Positions 56,139 to 64,000 of a stretch of DNA of 64,000 nucleotides are shown here, piece after piece (positions within the stretch are counted from its first letter, which is position 1; the number at the start of each line of letters is the position of its first letter). The notes beneath the pieces are model-generated. The model was not told where the DNA came from. It did not search any database and saw nothing but the letters and a program-made list of their open reading frames with translations. Location of the stretch: contig NZ_JAIUZR010000003.1 of NCBI RefSeq assembly GCF_020171465.1, positions 1,348,439 through 1,412,438 of the forward strand, written 5' to 3'. The stretch comes from Lutimonas saemankumensis. GTDB lineage: Bacteria > Bacteroidota > Bacteroidia > Flavobacteriales > Flavobacteriaceae. Made by a program: the position numbers and the translations under genes.

Positions 56139-59114
56139 ATGTATCTGAATACACATACCTATTACAGCTTGCGCTACGGCACCATAAAACCTGAAGAGCT
56201 TTTACAGCTGGCTCAGCATAAAGGGCTGAAATACTTTGCTTTAACTGATATAAACAGTACGACAGCCTGTATCGATTTTGTACGCCTTTCCTCCAAATAC
56301 GGTATTTCACCCGTGCTGGGGGTTGATTTTAGAAACGGTGTACAACAAGAGTTTGTGCTGCTGGCCCAAAGCAATAAAGGATTTCGGTATATCAATGAAT
56401 TCCTGAGCAGCCTGCTCCATCAAAAAAAGTTTTATGTAGCAGAAGAACCCCCTATCCTACCGGAAGTTTTTGTGATCTACCCTTTTTCAAAACAACTTAA
56501 AAGGCCTTTAAACCATAATGAGTTTCTGGGTATAAGGCCCGAAGAGCTGCCCAAATTAAAATTCACTCGTTCTGTATGGCCCATGGAAAAACTGGTGATC
56601 CTGCAAACAGTCTCCTTTCAAAACAAGAAAGGTTTTAATACCCATCGCCTTTTAAGAGCTATAGACAACAACACTCTGTTGAGCAAACTTCCTCTTTCTG
56701 AACAGGGAAAAGAAACCGATATTATGTTGTCTTTTAAGGAACTCAACGAAGTTTACAAAGACTATCCGCAGCTCATCCAAAATACCCAAAGGGTTCTGGA
56801 ACAGTGCCATATCAGTTTTGATTTTGAGAACCAGGTTCCTAAAAACCAAAAGACCTATACCCAAAATGAAGATCTGGATTTCAGGTTAATGCGAAAACTT
56901 GCCTATCAGGGCTTGAAATACCGCTATAAAAAACTGGGGTCTCGCATTTTTAACCGCCTGGAAAAAGAACTGGAGATCATTCAGCAAAAACAGTTTGTAT
57001 CTTATTTCCTGATCAACTGGAAGATCCTGAAATATGCCCGAAGCAAAGGATATTACTATGTTGGCAGAGGCAGCGGGGCCAACAGTATCGTGGCTTACCT
57101 TTTGAGGATCACAGATGTGGACCCTATTGAGCTTGACCTTTATTTTGAACGATTCATCAATCTATACAGAAAGAATCCTCCTGATTTTGATATTGATTTT
57201 TCCTGGAGAGACAGGGATGACATCACTAATTTTATTTTTAAAACGTTTAAGAACACCGCACTGATCAGTGTATATAATACCTTTAAATTCAGAGCTTCGG
57301 TACGTGAACTTGGAAAGGTTTTTGGCTTGCCCAAAGAGGAAATCGACAAGCTCAGCAAAAGACAGTTTCATATAGACCAGCTGGATTTTTTATCAAAACT
57401 GGTCATTGCCTACAGTCAGTTTATCGAAGGGTTTCCCAATTACCTGGGTATACATGCCGGAGGGATTCTGATCTCGGAAAGACCAATTTCTCATTATACT
57501 GCTACTTTTTTACCCCCAAAAGGTTTTTCTACAACAATGTTTGACATGGTGGTTGCAGAAGATATAGGGCTCTATAAGTTTGACATTTTAAGCCAGAGAG
57601 GTTTAGGAAAGATCAAAGAAGCCGTTGAGATCGTTAAGTACAACAGGCCGGAGATTCCTCCTATCGACATTCATGACATCAAGCGCTTTAAAGAAGATAA
57701 AAAAATCAAATACCTATTAAAAAATGCCAAAGCCATCGGCTGTTTTTATGTAGAATCCCCTGCTATGCGAATGCTGCTTAAAAAATTGCAGGTCGATAAT
57801 TATCTCGGCCTTGTGGCAGCAAGTTCTGTAATTCGCCCCGGGGTATCAAAATCAGGAATGATGCGGGAATATATTTTAAGATACCGTCATCCGGAAAAGA
57901 GAAAAGATGCCCACCCCATACTTCTTAAAATTATGCCTGAAACTTACGGGGTCATGGTATATCAGGAAGATGTGATCAAGGTTGCCCACTATTTTGGAGG
58001 GCTTACCTTAGGTGAAGCAGACATGCTTCGAAGAGGTATGTCCGGAAAATTCAGGTCCCGGGAAGAGTTCCTAAAGGTTAAAAATCAGTTTTTTGAAAAC
58101 TGCAGGCAAAAGGGACATTCGTATGAATTAACGGCTGAGATCTGGAGACAGATAGAAAGTTTTGCCGGCTATGCCTTTGCCAAGGGGCATTCCGCCTCTT
58201 ATGCGGTAGAAAGCTATCAAAGTTTATTCTTAAAAGCGTACTACCCTCTTGAATATATGGTAGCAACCGTCAATAATTTTGGAGGGTTTTACAGAGTAGA
58301 CCTGTACCTGCACGAAGCCAGAATGCACGGGGCCGTGATCCATCCGCCGGATATCAACAAAAGCAACTATGAAACACGTATAGAAGGAAAACACATCTAT
58401 CTGGGTTTTATCCTGCTCCATTCTTTTGAAGTAGCCAATGCCAGGAGAATCGTGGCGGAAAGAGAAAGGAAAGGTATCTATACCGATCTTGATGATTTTA
58501 TTGAACGAGTACCCATTTCAATTGAGCAGATCTCTGTTCTGATAAAAATCAATGCCTTCGCATTTACGGGAAGGAATAAACGAGAACTGTTATGGGAAGC
58601 TTATATGAAGATCAATAAAGTCAATCTGGAAGAGCAGGTCGTAACCTTGTTTAAAACAGAAAAAATCTGTTACCGAACTCCTGACCTTCCCAGTTCAAAA
58701 TATGAAGATGCCTTTGATGAGATCGAATATCTTGGCTTTCCTTTATGTGATCCTTTTGAATTGATAACCAACAAAATAGACTCTTATATTCAAGCCAAAG
58801 AACTCCCTGAACATATTCATAAAACAGTGATTACTTATGGCTATTATGTAACGGCCAAAAACACATCTACCCATAAAGGGGACAGAATGTATTTTGGAAC
58901 TTTTTTAGATCGAAACGGCGATTATATCGATACGGTGCATTTTCCTCCTGTGGCCCGAAAGTTTCCTTTCAGAGGGAAGGGGGTTTATCAGCTGATCGGA
59001 AAAGTAATGGAAGAATTTGACAGTATCAGTATTGAGATCAGCAGTATGAAAAAACTTGATATGATGCAGGACCCTCGCTATGCCGAAGAACAAAACAAAC
59101 AGATCATCACATGA
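56139..59114 (+). CDS. DnaE-type DNA polymerase III alpha subunit (error-prone, DnaE2-like)
   Basis: A 991-residue polymerase, shorter than the replicative DnaE (about 1,150-1,450 in Bacteroidota). It has an N-terminal PHP domain (YLNTHTYYSLRYGT), in which one metal ligand seems lost (Asn for His), the palm aspartates in PDFDIDFSWRD, GRGSGANSIVAYLL and the helix-hairpin region. The clamp- and tau-binding C-terminal end is short. Its stop overlaps the next ATG by 4 bases. With the Y-family gene and the LexA-type repressor it forms an induced damage-tolerance cassette; no ImuA homologue is seen. Confidence 0.88.
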   Translation: MYLNTHTYYSLRYGTIKPEELLQLAQHKGLKYFALTDINSTTACIDFVRLSSKYGISPVLGVDFRNGVQQEFVLLAQSNKGFRYINEFLSSLLHQKKFYVAEEPPILPEVFVIYPFSKQLKRPLNHNEFLGIRPEELPKLKFTRSVWPMEKLVILQTVSFQNKKGFNTHRLLRAIDNNTLLSKLPLSEQGKETDIMLSFKELNEVYKDYPQLIQNTQRVLEQCHISFDFENQVPKNQKTYTQNEDLDFRLMRKLAYQGLKYRYKKLGSRIFNRLEKELEIIQQKQFVSYFLINWKILKYARSKGYYYVGRGSGANSIVAYLLRITDVDPIELDLYFERFINLYRKNPPDFDIDFSWRDRDDITNFIFKTFKNTALISVYNTFKFRASVRELGKVFGLPKEEIDKLSKRQFHIDQLDFLSKLVIAYSQFIEGFPNYLGIHAGGILISERPISHYTATFLPPKGFSTTMFDMVVAEDIGLYKFDILSQRGLGKIKEAVEIVKYNRPEIPPIDIHDIKRFKEDKKIKYLLKNAKAIGCFYVESPAMRMLLKKLQVDNYLGLVAASSVIRPGVSKSGMMREYILRYRHPEKRKDAHPILLKIMPETYGVMVYQEDVIKVAHYFGGLTLGEADMLRRGMSGKFRSREEFLKVKNQFFENCRQKGHSYELTAEIWRQIESFAGYAFAKGHSASYAVESYQSLFLKAYYPLEYMVATVNNFGGFYRVDLYLHEARMHGAVIHPPDINKSNYETRIEGKHIYLGFILLHSFEVANARRIVAERERKGIYTDLDDFIERVPISIEQISVLIKINAFAFTGRNKRELLWEAYMKINKVNLEEQVVTLFKTEKICYRTPDLPSSKYEDAFDEIEYLGFPLCDPFELITNKIDSYIQAKELPEHIHKTVITYGYYVTAKNTSTHKGDRMYFGTFLDRNGDYIDTVHFPPVARKFPFRGKGVYQLIGKVMEEFDSISIEISSMKKLDMMQDPRYAEEQNKQIIT

Positions 59115-60334
59115 TACACCTAAATGAAAGAAATATCCTTCACATGGACCTTGATACTTTTTTTGTTTCCTGTGAAAGACTCATCGACAGCAGATTGAAC
59201 AGTAAACCTGTATTGATCGGAGGAACTTCTGACAGGGGGGTCGTGGCTTCCTGCAGCTACGAAGCACGCAAGTTTGGCATTCACTCTGCCATGCCCATGC
59301 GTATGGCCAAACAACTTTGTCCTGAAGCTGTTGTACTCAGGGGCAATTCAGGAATCTATTCAAAATATTCTAATATGGTAACCGATATTATTAAAGAAAA
59401 TGTACCTCTTTATGAAAAGTCATCCATTGATGAATTTTATATTGATCTTTCCGGAATGGATAAATTTTTTGGCTCCTATAAACTTGCATCCGAATTGAGA
59501 AACAAGGTCATTAAAGAAACCGGATTACCCATCTCTTTTGGTTTATCGATCAACAAAACCGTTGCAAAGATCGCAACAGGAGAAGCCAAACCCAATAACC
59601 AGATCAAGATCGGCAAAGGCAATGAAAAGCCATTTCTGGCTCCTTTATCGGTAAGAAAAATTCCCATGGTGGGAGAGGTGACTTATAAATCACTTTGCGA
59701 CCTGGGTATTAAAAAGATCAGAACCGTACAGGAAATGCCTTATGAAATGATGTCCAAGGTCCTGGGGAAAAACGGAGGTACCATCTGGAAGAAAGCCAAT
59801 GGTATAGACCCTACTCCTGTGATACAATATCAGGAACGGAAATCCATCTCTACTGAAAGGACCTTTGACCGTGACACGACCGACGTTTTAAAACTTAAAA
59901 GTATTCTGACAGCTATGGCTCAGGAGCTCACTTACCAGCTTAGAAACGGAAATAAACTAACGGCCTGTGTTTCCGTCAAGATCCGGTATTCTGATTTTCA
60001 AACCTATACCATGCAAAGACGCATTCCATACAGTGCCTCTGACCACAGTATCTTTCCTGTAGTTATGGAACTCTTCAAACGACTGTATCAGCGCCGTTTA
60101 CTGGTTAGGTTGATCGGAGTAAATTTCAGCCATCTTGTTGAGGGAGGGCACCAGATCAACTTATTTGAAGACAGTGATAAAGTGATCAGCCTTTATCAGG
60201 CTATGGACCGTATCAGAAAACGTTATGGAAGCCGAGCCGTAATTAATGCTTCAGGAATGGGGGCCAAAAGTATTGGAAGAGGAAATCCTTTTAATGGAGA
60301 GGCTCCTCCCTTACTTGCAAACAGAAGAAGATAA
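59111..60334 (+). CDS. dinB: Y-family DNA polymerase (DinB/Pol IV-like)
   Basis: A 407-residue polymerase with both catalytic motifs: HMDLDTFFVSCE and SSIDEFYIDLSG (one residue differs from the usual SIDEAYLD). The ends contain the helix-hairpin-helix and little-finger domains and, near residue 364, QINLFE, a good beta-clamp motif. The catalytic acids are present, unlike in ImuB, so it should be an active translesion enzyme. It is coupled to the DnaE-like gene by ATGA. Confidence 0.9.
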   Translation: MIHLNERNILHMDLDTFFVSCERLIDSRLNSKPVLIGGTSDRGVVASCSYEARKFGIHSAMPMRMAKQLCPEAVVLRGNSGIYSKYSNMVTDIIKENVPLYEKSSIDEFYIDLSGMDKFFGSYKLASELRNKVIKETGLPISFGLSINKTVAKIATGEAKPNNQIKIGKGNEKPFLAPLSVRKIPMVGEVTYKSLCDLGIKKIRTVQEMPYEMMSKVLGKNGGTIWKKANGIDPTPVIQYQERKSISTERTFDRDTTDVLKLKSILTAMAQELTYQLRNGNKLTACVSVKIRYSDFQTYTMQRRIPYSASDHSIFPVVMELFKRLYQRRLLVRLIGVNFSHLVEGGHQINLFEDSDKVISLYQAMDRIRKRYGSRAVINASGMGAKSIGRGNPFNGEAPPLLANRRR

Positions 60335-60370
60335 GGTCTAAAAACAACTGAAATTCATAAGTGATCAGCT

Positions 60371-62761
60371 TTACGCCTTGCTCTTACCTGACAGGTTCCT
60401 GCCCAATTCTTTAATGCGTTCATCAACTAAGTAATGAACTGAGTTTTTGGTATAAGATCCTTGCTTCAATCTTCTGCCTGCCGGATGTCCCGTAAGAATT
60501 TCAAGCCCCTGATCAACGGTATCTACAGACCAAATATGAAATTTGCCTGCTTTTACTGCTCGTACCACCTCGGGTTTAAGCATCAGGTTATCTATGTTTG
60601 AGCGAGGGATAATTACACCTTGCTCAGAATTCAAACCAAACTGCTTACACACCTCAAAATAACCTTCAATTTTCTCATTGACTCCTCCAATCGGTTGAAT
60701 CTGTCCTTTTTGATTTACCGAGCCTGTAACTGCAATCCCCTGTTTTATCGGTAATCTAGACAATCCAGATAAAATGGCATACAACTCGGCACTGGAAGCA
60801 CTATCACCTTCAATTTCTCCATAACTCTGTTCAAAAACAAGGCTGGCCATCATACTGATCGATTTATCCTGCGCATAATGATCACGAAGGAAGCCATTGA
60901 TAATGAGTACCCCCTTACTATGAACAGGGCCACCTAATTTTACTTCTCTCTCAATATCAATGATGCCTTCTTTACCTGAAGCTACCGCTACAGTAATTTT
61001 GTTAGGGCGTCCAAACATGATATCTCCAATATCCATAACCGAGATGCCATTGATCTGCCCTGTTTTCTCTCCCTCAAGTTCGATCATCAGGGTATTTCTT
61101 CTGATCAATTCATTTATCTTTTCCTGAATGAGATTGGACCTGTAATATTTACTTTCTATGGCCTTTTCTATATGCCCTGAAGTGATTTTATTCTTCTTAT
61201 CGGACAAAGCATAATAATGAGCTTCCTGCAAGATCTTGCTCAATTCCCCAAAACGAATCGAGATGCGTTTCTGATCCTCAGCCAATCGGCAGCTTTCTTC
61301 CAAAATCCGTTCAATGCCACTAAGATCGACAGGCAGTAACTCATCTTCTTTTTCAATTTTAGATATGACGGATGCAAAATCCCGGACATGAGCCGCGGTA
61401 TAGCTCATCGAAGTATCAAACTCAGCTTTAACCCGGAATAATTCTTTAAAATCTTCATCCCATTTATACAATAAATAGTATAAAATGGGAGGTCCGATCA
61501 AAATGATCTGTACCTGTAACGGAACAGGCTCTGGTTTTAAACTTTTGGCACTCATGAACCCAAATCTTTCGCTGGCGTCCTCAATAACAATCTGAGCATT
61601 ATTTAGCGCTCTTTTCAAACTGTCCCATGAAAAATAATTCAAGAGAAGATCCCTTACCGGGATAATCAGGTATCCACCATTTGCTTTATGAAGTGCCCCT
61701 CCTCTAATCAAGGTAAAATCAGTTACCATGGTTCCCATATCTGATTCATGCTCAACTTTACCAAACAAATTATTATAGGTGGGATTGAATTCCATTACTA
61801 TAGGTGCCCCCTGAAGTTCCGTATTATCTGTGATAATATTGACATCATATTCCAGCCATTTTTTATCAACACCTGTTGTTAGGGCGGGGGAAGGACGGCC
61901 TACCTCTAAAAAATTTGACAAATTATTTATAATATCGGATTTGATTTCCTCAAGATGTTCAAGAACATCCTCATTATCCTTGTATTTATCCCGCAGTTCT
62001 TCGAGTAATAATTCAATGGCATAAATCGAAACAGAATCGTCAAGTTCAATCAGCGCCTTATTGCGTTCTCTTTCCAGCGCTCTGTTTTTACGTAACAGAG
62101 ACTTCAATTCCTCCATAATCATGTCTCGCTTTCGAAGAATATCATCCTGCTTTTCTTTCGTGTAATTCTTAAATACTGTATCGCTGGTCGGATTGCCCCT
62201 ATCGTCAATCGGAACGACAATGATTTCAATAGGGGTCCTGCTGATGGCAAAACTATTCTCCTGCGCCCTTTTATAGATTTTTTTGAAAAGTTCTGCTTCC
62301 TGCTGTTTAAAATGATCAATAACTCCCTGCCTTTTATTGGCATATTCCTTACTTTCAAAAGCTCGAATCAGTGCATCTCTTGCTTCTTCTATCAACTGTC
62401 CAATTTCATTTCTAAAAATAAGGGCTCCTCCCTTTTTCAAATTGATTCGTTTAGGGCAATACGGATCTTTAAAATTGTTAACATAACACAGGTCTCCCGG
62501 AGCTTCTTCTGTCCTGGCTCTTTCTTCCAAAAAACTCTTTAATGCTTTTAACTTACCGCTTCCCGGATATCCTGAAACGTAAATGTTAAATCCGGTTCCC
62601 TTATTACCAATTCCAAATTCAAAGGCCTCCAGGGCCCTCTGCTGTCCGATAATAAACTTGGGACGGGTTTGCTTGCGTATCTGAGACCATTTTTCATATG
62701 AAAAATCGATTTTTCGTCTTAATTTATTAAACTTAAGCTTATTTTTTTGAGGGACAGACAT
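60371..62761 (-). CDS. Lon-type ATP-dependent protease (LonB-like, AAA_32/Lon_C)
   Basis: A 796-residue protein with an N-terminal P-loop YVSGYPGSGKLKAL, in which the usual Lys-Thr/Ser is changed to Lys-Leu, a long helical domain with coiled coil (about 130-270), an AAA+ middle domain and a C-terminal Lon peptidase with Ser in EGDSASSAEL and Lys in GGVNEKIEGY. Such proteins are annotated as Lon-related putative proteases; substrates are unknown. Confidence 0.87.
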   Translation of the reverse strand: MSVPQKNKLKFNKLRRKIDFSYEKWSQIRKQTRPKFIIGQQRALEAFEFGIGNKGTGFNIYVSGYPGSGKLKALKSFLEERARTEEAPGDLCYVNNFKDPYCPKRINLKKGGALIFRNEIGQLIEEARDALIRAFESKEYANKRQGVIDHFKQQEAELFKKIYKRAQENSFAISRTPIEIIVVPIDDRGNPTSDTVFKNYTKEKQDDILRKRDMIMEELKSLLRKNRALERERNKALIELDDSVSIYAIELLLEELRDKYKDNEDVLEHLEEIKSDIINNLSNFLEVGRPSPALTTGVDKKWLEYDVNIITDNTELQGAPIVMEFNPTYNNLFGKVEHESDMGTMVTDFTLIRGGALHKANGGYLIIPVRDLLLNYFSWDSLKRALNNAQIVIEDASERFGFMSAKSLKPEPVPLQVQIILIGPPILYYLLYKWDEDFKELFRVKAEFDTSMSYTAAHVRDFASVISKIEKEDELLPVDLSGIERILEESCRLAEDQKRISIRFGELSKILQEAHYYALSDKKNKITSGHIEKAIESKYYRSNLIQEKINELIRRNTLMIELEGEKTGQINGISVMDIGDIMFGRPNKITVAVASGKEGIIDIEREVKLGGPVHSKGVLIINGFLRDHYAQDKSISMMASLVFEQSYGEIEGDSASSAELYAILSGLSRLPIKQGIAVTGSVNQKGQIQPIGGVNEKIEGYFEVCKQFGLNSEQGVIIPRSNIDNLMLKPEVVRAVKAGKFHIWSVDTVDQGLEILTGHPAGRRLKQGSYTKNSVHYLVDERIKELGRNLSGKSKA

Positions 62762-62851
62762 GACAAAGGCTTTAAAACACCTTGTAATTTACATTATTCC
62801 CGATGGAAATAAAATGACCAAAATCATTCCTTTTGTTGATCCTGAGCGTTT

Positions 62852-63823
62852 TTATTGAAACAGTTCGGGATTCTTTACCAAAACATTTTTATTAGAACGC
62901 ATGAAGTAATCAGCTATTCTTTTATACAATTTCAAATGATCTTCCACTCCACTCCAGTCCCATTCTTCATTGATTTCATCAAAAGGACTGTGTATATCTC
63001 CAAAATTTAGTTTTGGTGCAATTTCTCCCCCAAGTAATCGATCTCCTGCCCAAAGGGTAACTGACGGAATACCTCTTTTTAAAAAGGATGCGGAATCAAA
63101 GTTTTTATTCATTGCATCAACCCATTCTGGAGGGTTATACATCCAGCCAGAACGTTGGGCTGTAAGAATAATCTCATCAACAAAATCTACTCCTTGTCTT
63201 GGCATCATAAAAAAATCACTTCGCTTACCTGATACATTGAACCCGTCAAAATTCAAACAAAAGATGATCTTCTTCGTTTCAAAAACAGGTTGCTCGAGAT
63301 AAAATTCCGCTCCGTGTTGACCGAATTCTTCTCCTGCTGTTGCTATAAACACAAGGTTCACCGGTGGCAACTTTTCATTTTTATAAATTCTTGCAAGCTC
63401 GATCAAGGCCGCTACTCCAACAGCATTGTCCCGAGCCCCGTTATATATTGAATCCTCAGTACCTTCCGTTTTGCGTATACCGTATCCATCATAATGAGCA
63501 GTAAAAACCAAAGATTTTTCTGTAGGTTCTGAAGCACTTATAATTCCTATGATGTTTGCTTCAGGTTCTTTTTGATCCGGATAAGGAAAATATTGTTTAT
63601 AGGTACCGTCTTTTAATGGCTGCAATCCTAACTTTTGAAACTGCTCACTGATGTAGTCTCCCGACTTCTGTATTCCTTTGCTTCCAGCTCCCCTTCCCTC
63701 CATTTTATCTGAAGACAGTATAGTTGTATGAGACTTGAAATTATCAATAATCTGGGCCGTCAGTATATCATAGTTAAAAATAATCAACAGACAGCAAATT
63801 AACTTCAGGGAAATGTTGTTCAT
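62852..63823 (-). CDS. M28 family zinc aminopeptidase-like peptidase, exported
   Basis: A 323-residue protein with an N-terminal signal (residues about 6-23) and the M28 metal motifs in order: TAHYDGYG, RDNAVGVAALIEL, ATAGEEFGQHGAE, LNFDGFN and FGDIHSPFDEI. The order and spacing fit the bacterial leucine-aminopeptidase group. It stands between the Lon-like gene and the rRNA operon. Confidence 0.9.
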   Translation of the reverse strand: MNNISLKLICCLLIIFNYDILTAQIIDNFKSHTTILSSDKMEGRGAGSKGIQKSGDYISEQFQKLGLQPLKDGTYKQYFPYPDQKEPEANIIGIISASEPTEKSLVFTAHYDGYGIRKTEGTEDSIYNGARDNAVGVAALIELARIYKNEKLPPVNLVFIATAGEEFGQHGAEFYLEQPVFETKKIIFCLNFDGFNVSGKRSDFFMMPRQGVDFVDEIILTAQRSGWMYNPPEWVDAMNKNFDSASFLKRGIPSVTLWAGDRLLGGEIAPKLNFGDIHSPFDEINEEWDWSGVEDHLKLYKRIADYFMRSNKNVLVKNPELFQ

Positions 63824-63890
63824 GCCAATGGGTTTCTATTAAAGACCCCTTCAAATTGAATATGTGACATAATTATTGGAATTTTACCAA

Positions 63891-63926
63891 AAAAAAACCT
63901 CCGATACGATTGTATCAGAGGTTTTA
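63891..63926 (-). terminator. Terminator of the rRNA operon
   Basis: On the minus strand, AAAACCTC-T-GATAC pairs with GTATC-G-GAGGTTTT around a four-base loop with one mismatch and is followed by a T-run. It lies directly downstream of the 5S rRNA. Confidence 0.9.
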
Positions 63927-63931
63927 AAAGA

Positions 63932-64000
63932 AAGGCAACGACTTACTCTCCCACCAGTGGCAGTACCATCAGCGCTGATAGGTTTAACTTCTCTGTTCGG
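63932..64000 (-). rRNA. rrf: 5S ribosomal RNA, 3' part (partial)
   Basis: Read on the minus strand the last 69 bases begin CCGAACAGAGAAGTTAAAC and continue through GGTACTGCC...GGTGGGAGAG to TCGTTGCC. This is the 3' two thirds of a 5S rRNA, with the conserved GAACagAGAAGTTAA block. The 5' end and, by the usual order, the 23S and 16S genes lie beyond the right edge. Confidence 0.93.

Noticed and set aside
59111..60334. Assignment of the Y-family gene as ImuB
   Set aside because: The catalytic acids of both polymerase motifs and a clamp motif are present; ImuB lacks the catalytic acids.

Overview
The window is about 64 kb of an AT-rich chromosome from a member of the Bacteroidota, most likely a flavobacterium (Flavobacteriaceae). 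The evidence is the gene families (PorQ of the type IX secretion system, DUF6095, DUF2279, a eukaryotic-type NADP isocitrate dehydrogenase, an extended GAPDH), promoters of the Bacteroidota type TAnnTTTG, scarce Shine-Dalgarno sites, and the tail of a flavobacterial-type 5S rRNA at the right edge. The species cannot be named from this window.

Bases 1-13,600 form a sulfur-metabolism region. It opens with a polysulfide/thiosulfate reductase-like complex (end of a molybdopterin subunit, a four-cluster ferredoxin subunit, an NrfD/PsrC membrane subunit). Two half-size YeeE/YedE sulfur-compound transporters follow, then two membrane-anchored rhodanese-fold proteins that lack the catalytic cysteine but share a Lys/Pro-rich tail ending in a terminal Cys. 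A second operon encodes two exported tandem-rhodanese proteins and an outer-membrane porin. A Crp/Fnr-type regulator follows. After ligA on the other strand comes a third operon: a sulfide:quinone-oxidoreductase-like flavoprotein, a DUF1641 protein, a DsrC/TusE-like protein and a DsrE-like protein. Palindromes of the form GTAAC-N4-GTTAC sit upstream of the second operon, the regulator gene and, with one mismatch, the third operon. This suggests one regulon for sulfide/polysulfide/sulfane-sulfur handling.

Bases 13,600-33,900 are mostly housekeeping: an RND efflux operon, GAPDH, an HtrA protease, dapF, a GNAT acetyltransferase, mltG, a lytic-transglycosylase-like protein, a tetrapyrrole-methylase-type methyltransferase, a low-molecular-weight phosphatase, dnaA, a thioesterase, a YigZ protein, ribD, prmC, trmD and rplS. 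The 1.1 kb between rplS and icd has no convincing protein gene. It holds two similarly built units, each with a shared upstream module, a good -7 box 81-82 bases further on, and a strong intrinsic terminator with the same loop. These are candidate paralogous small RNAs.

Bases 35,000-55,200 hold icd, a DUF6095 protein, an ATP-grasp protein, a DinB-family protein, a LysE-type exporter, a flippase and a MATE exporter, an MscS channel behind an odd 450-base leader region, L-2-hydroxyglutarate oxidase with an MFS carrier, a hydrolase with a secreted MsrB, ffh, folD, a HerA-like ATPase, queE, cmk and porQ.

Bases 55,280-60,340 hold a DNA-damage-type cassette: a Cro/CI-LexA-like self-cleaving repressor divergent from an operon of a DnaE-type polymerase and a Y-family polymerase, with a palindrome covering both promoters. 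The window ends with a Lon-type protease, an M28 peptidase and the 3' part of a 5S rRNA with its terminator.
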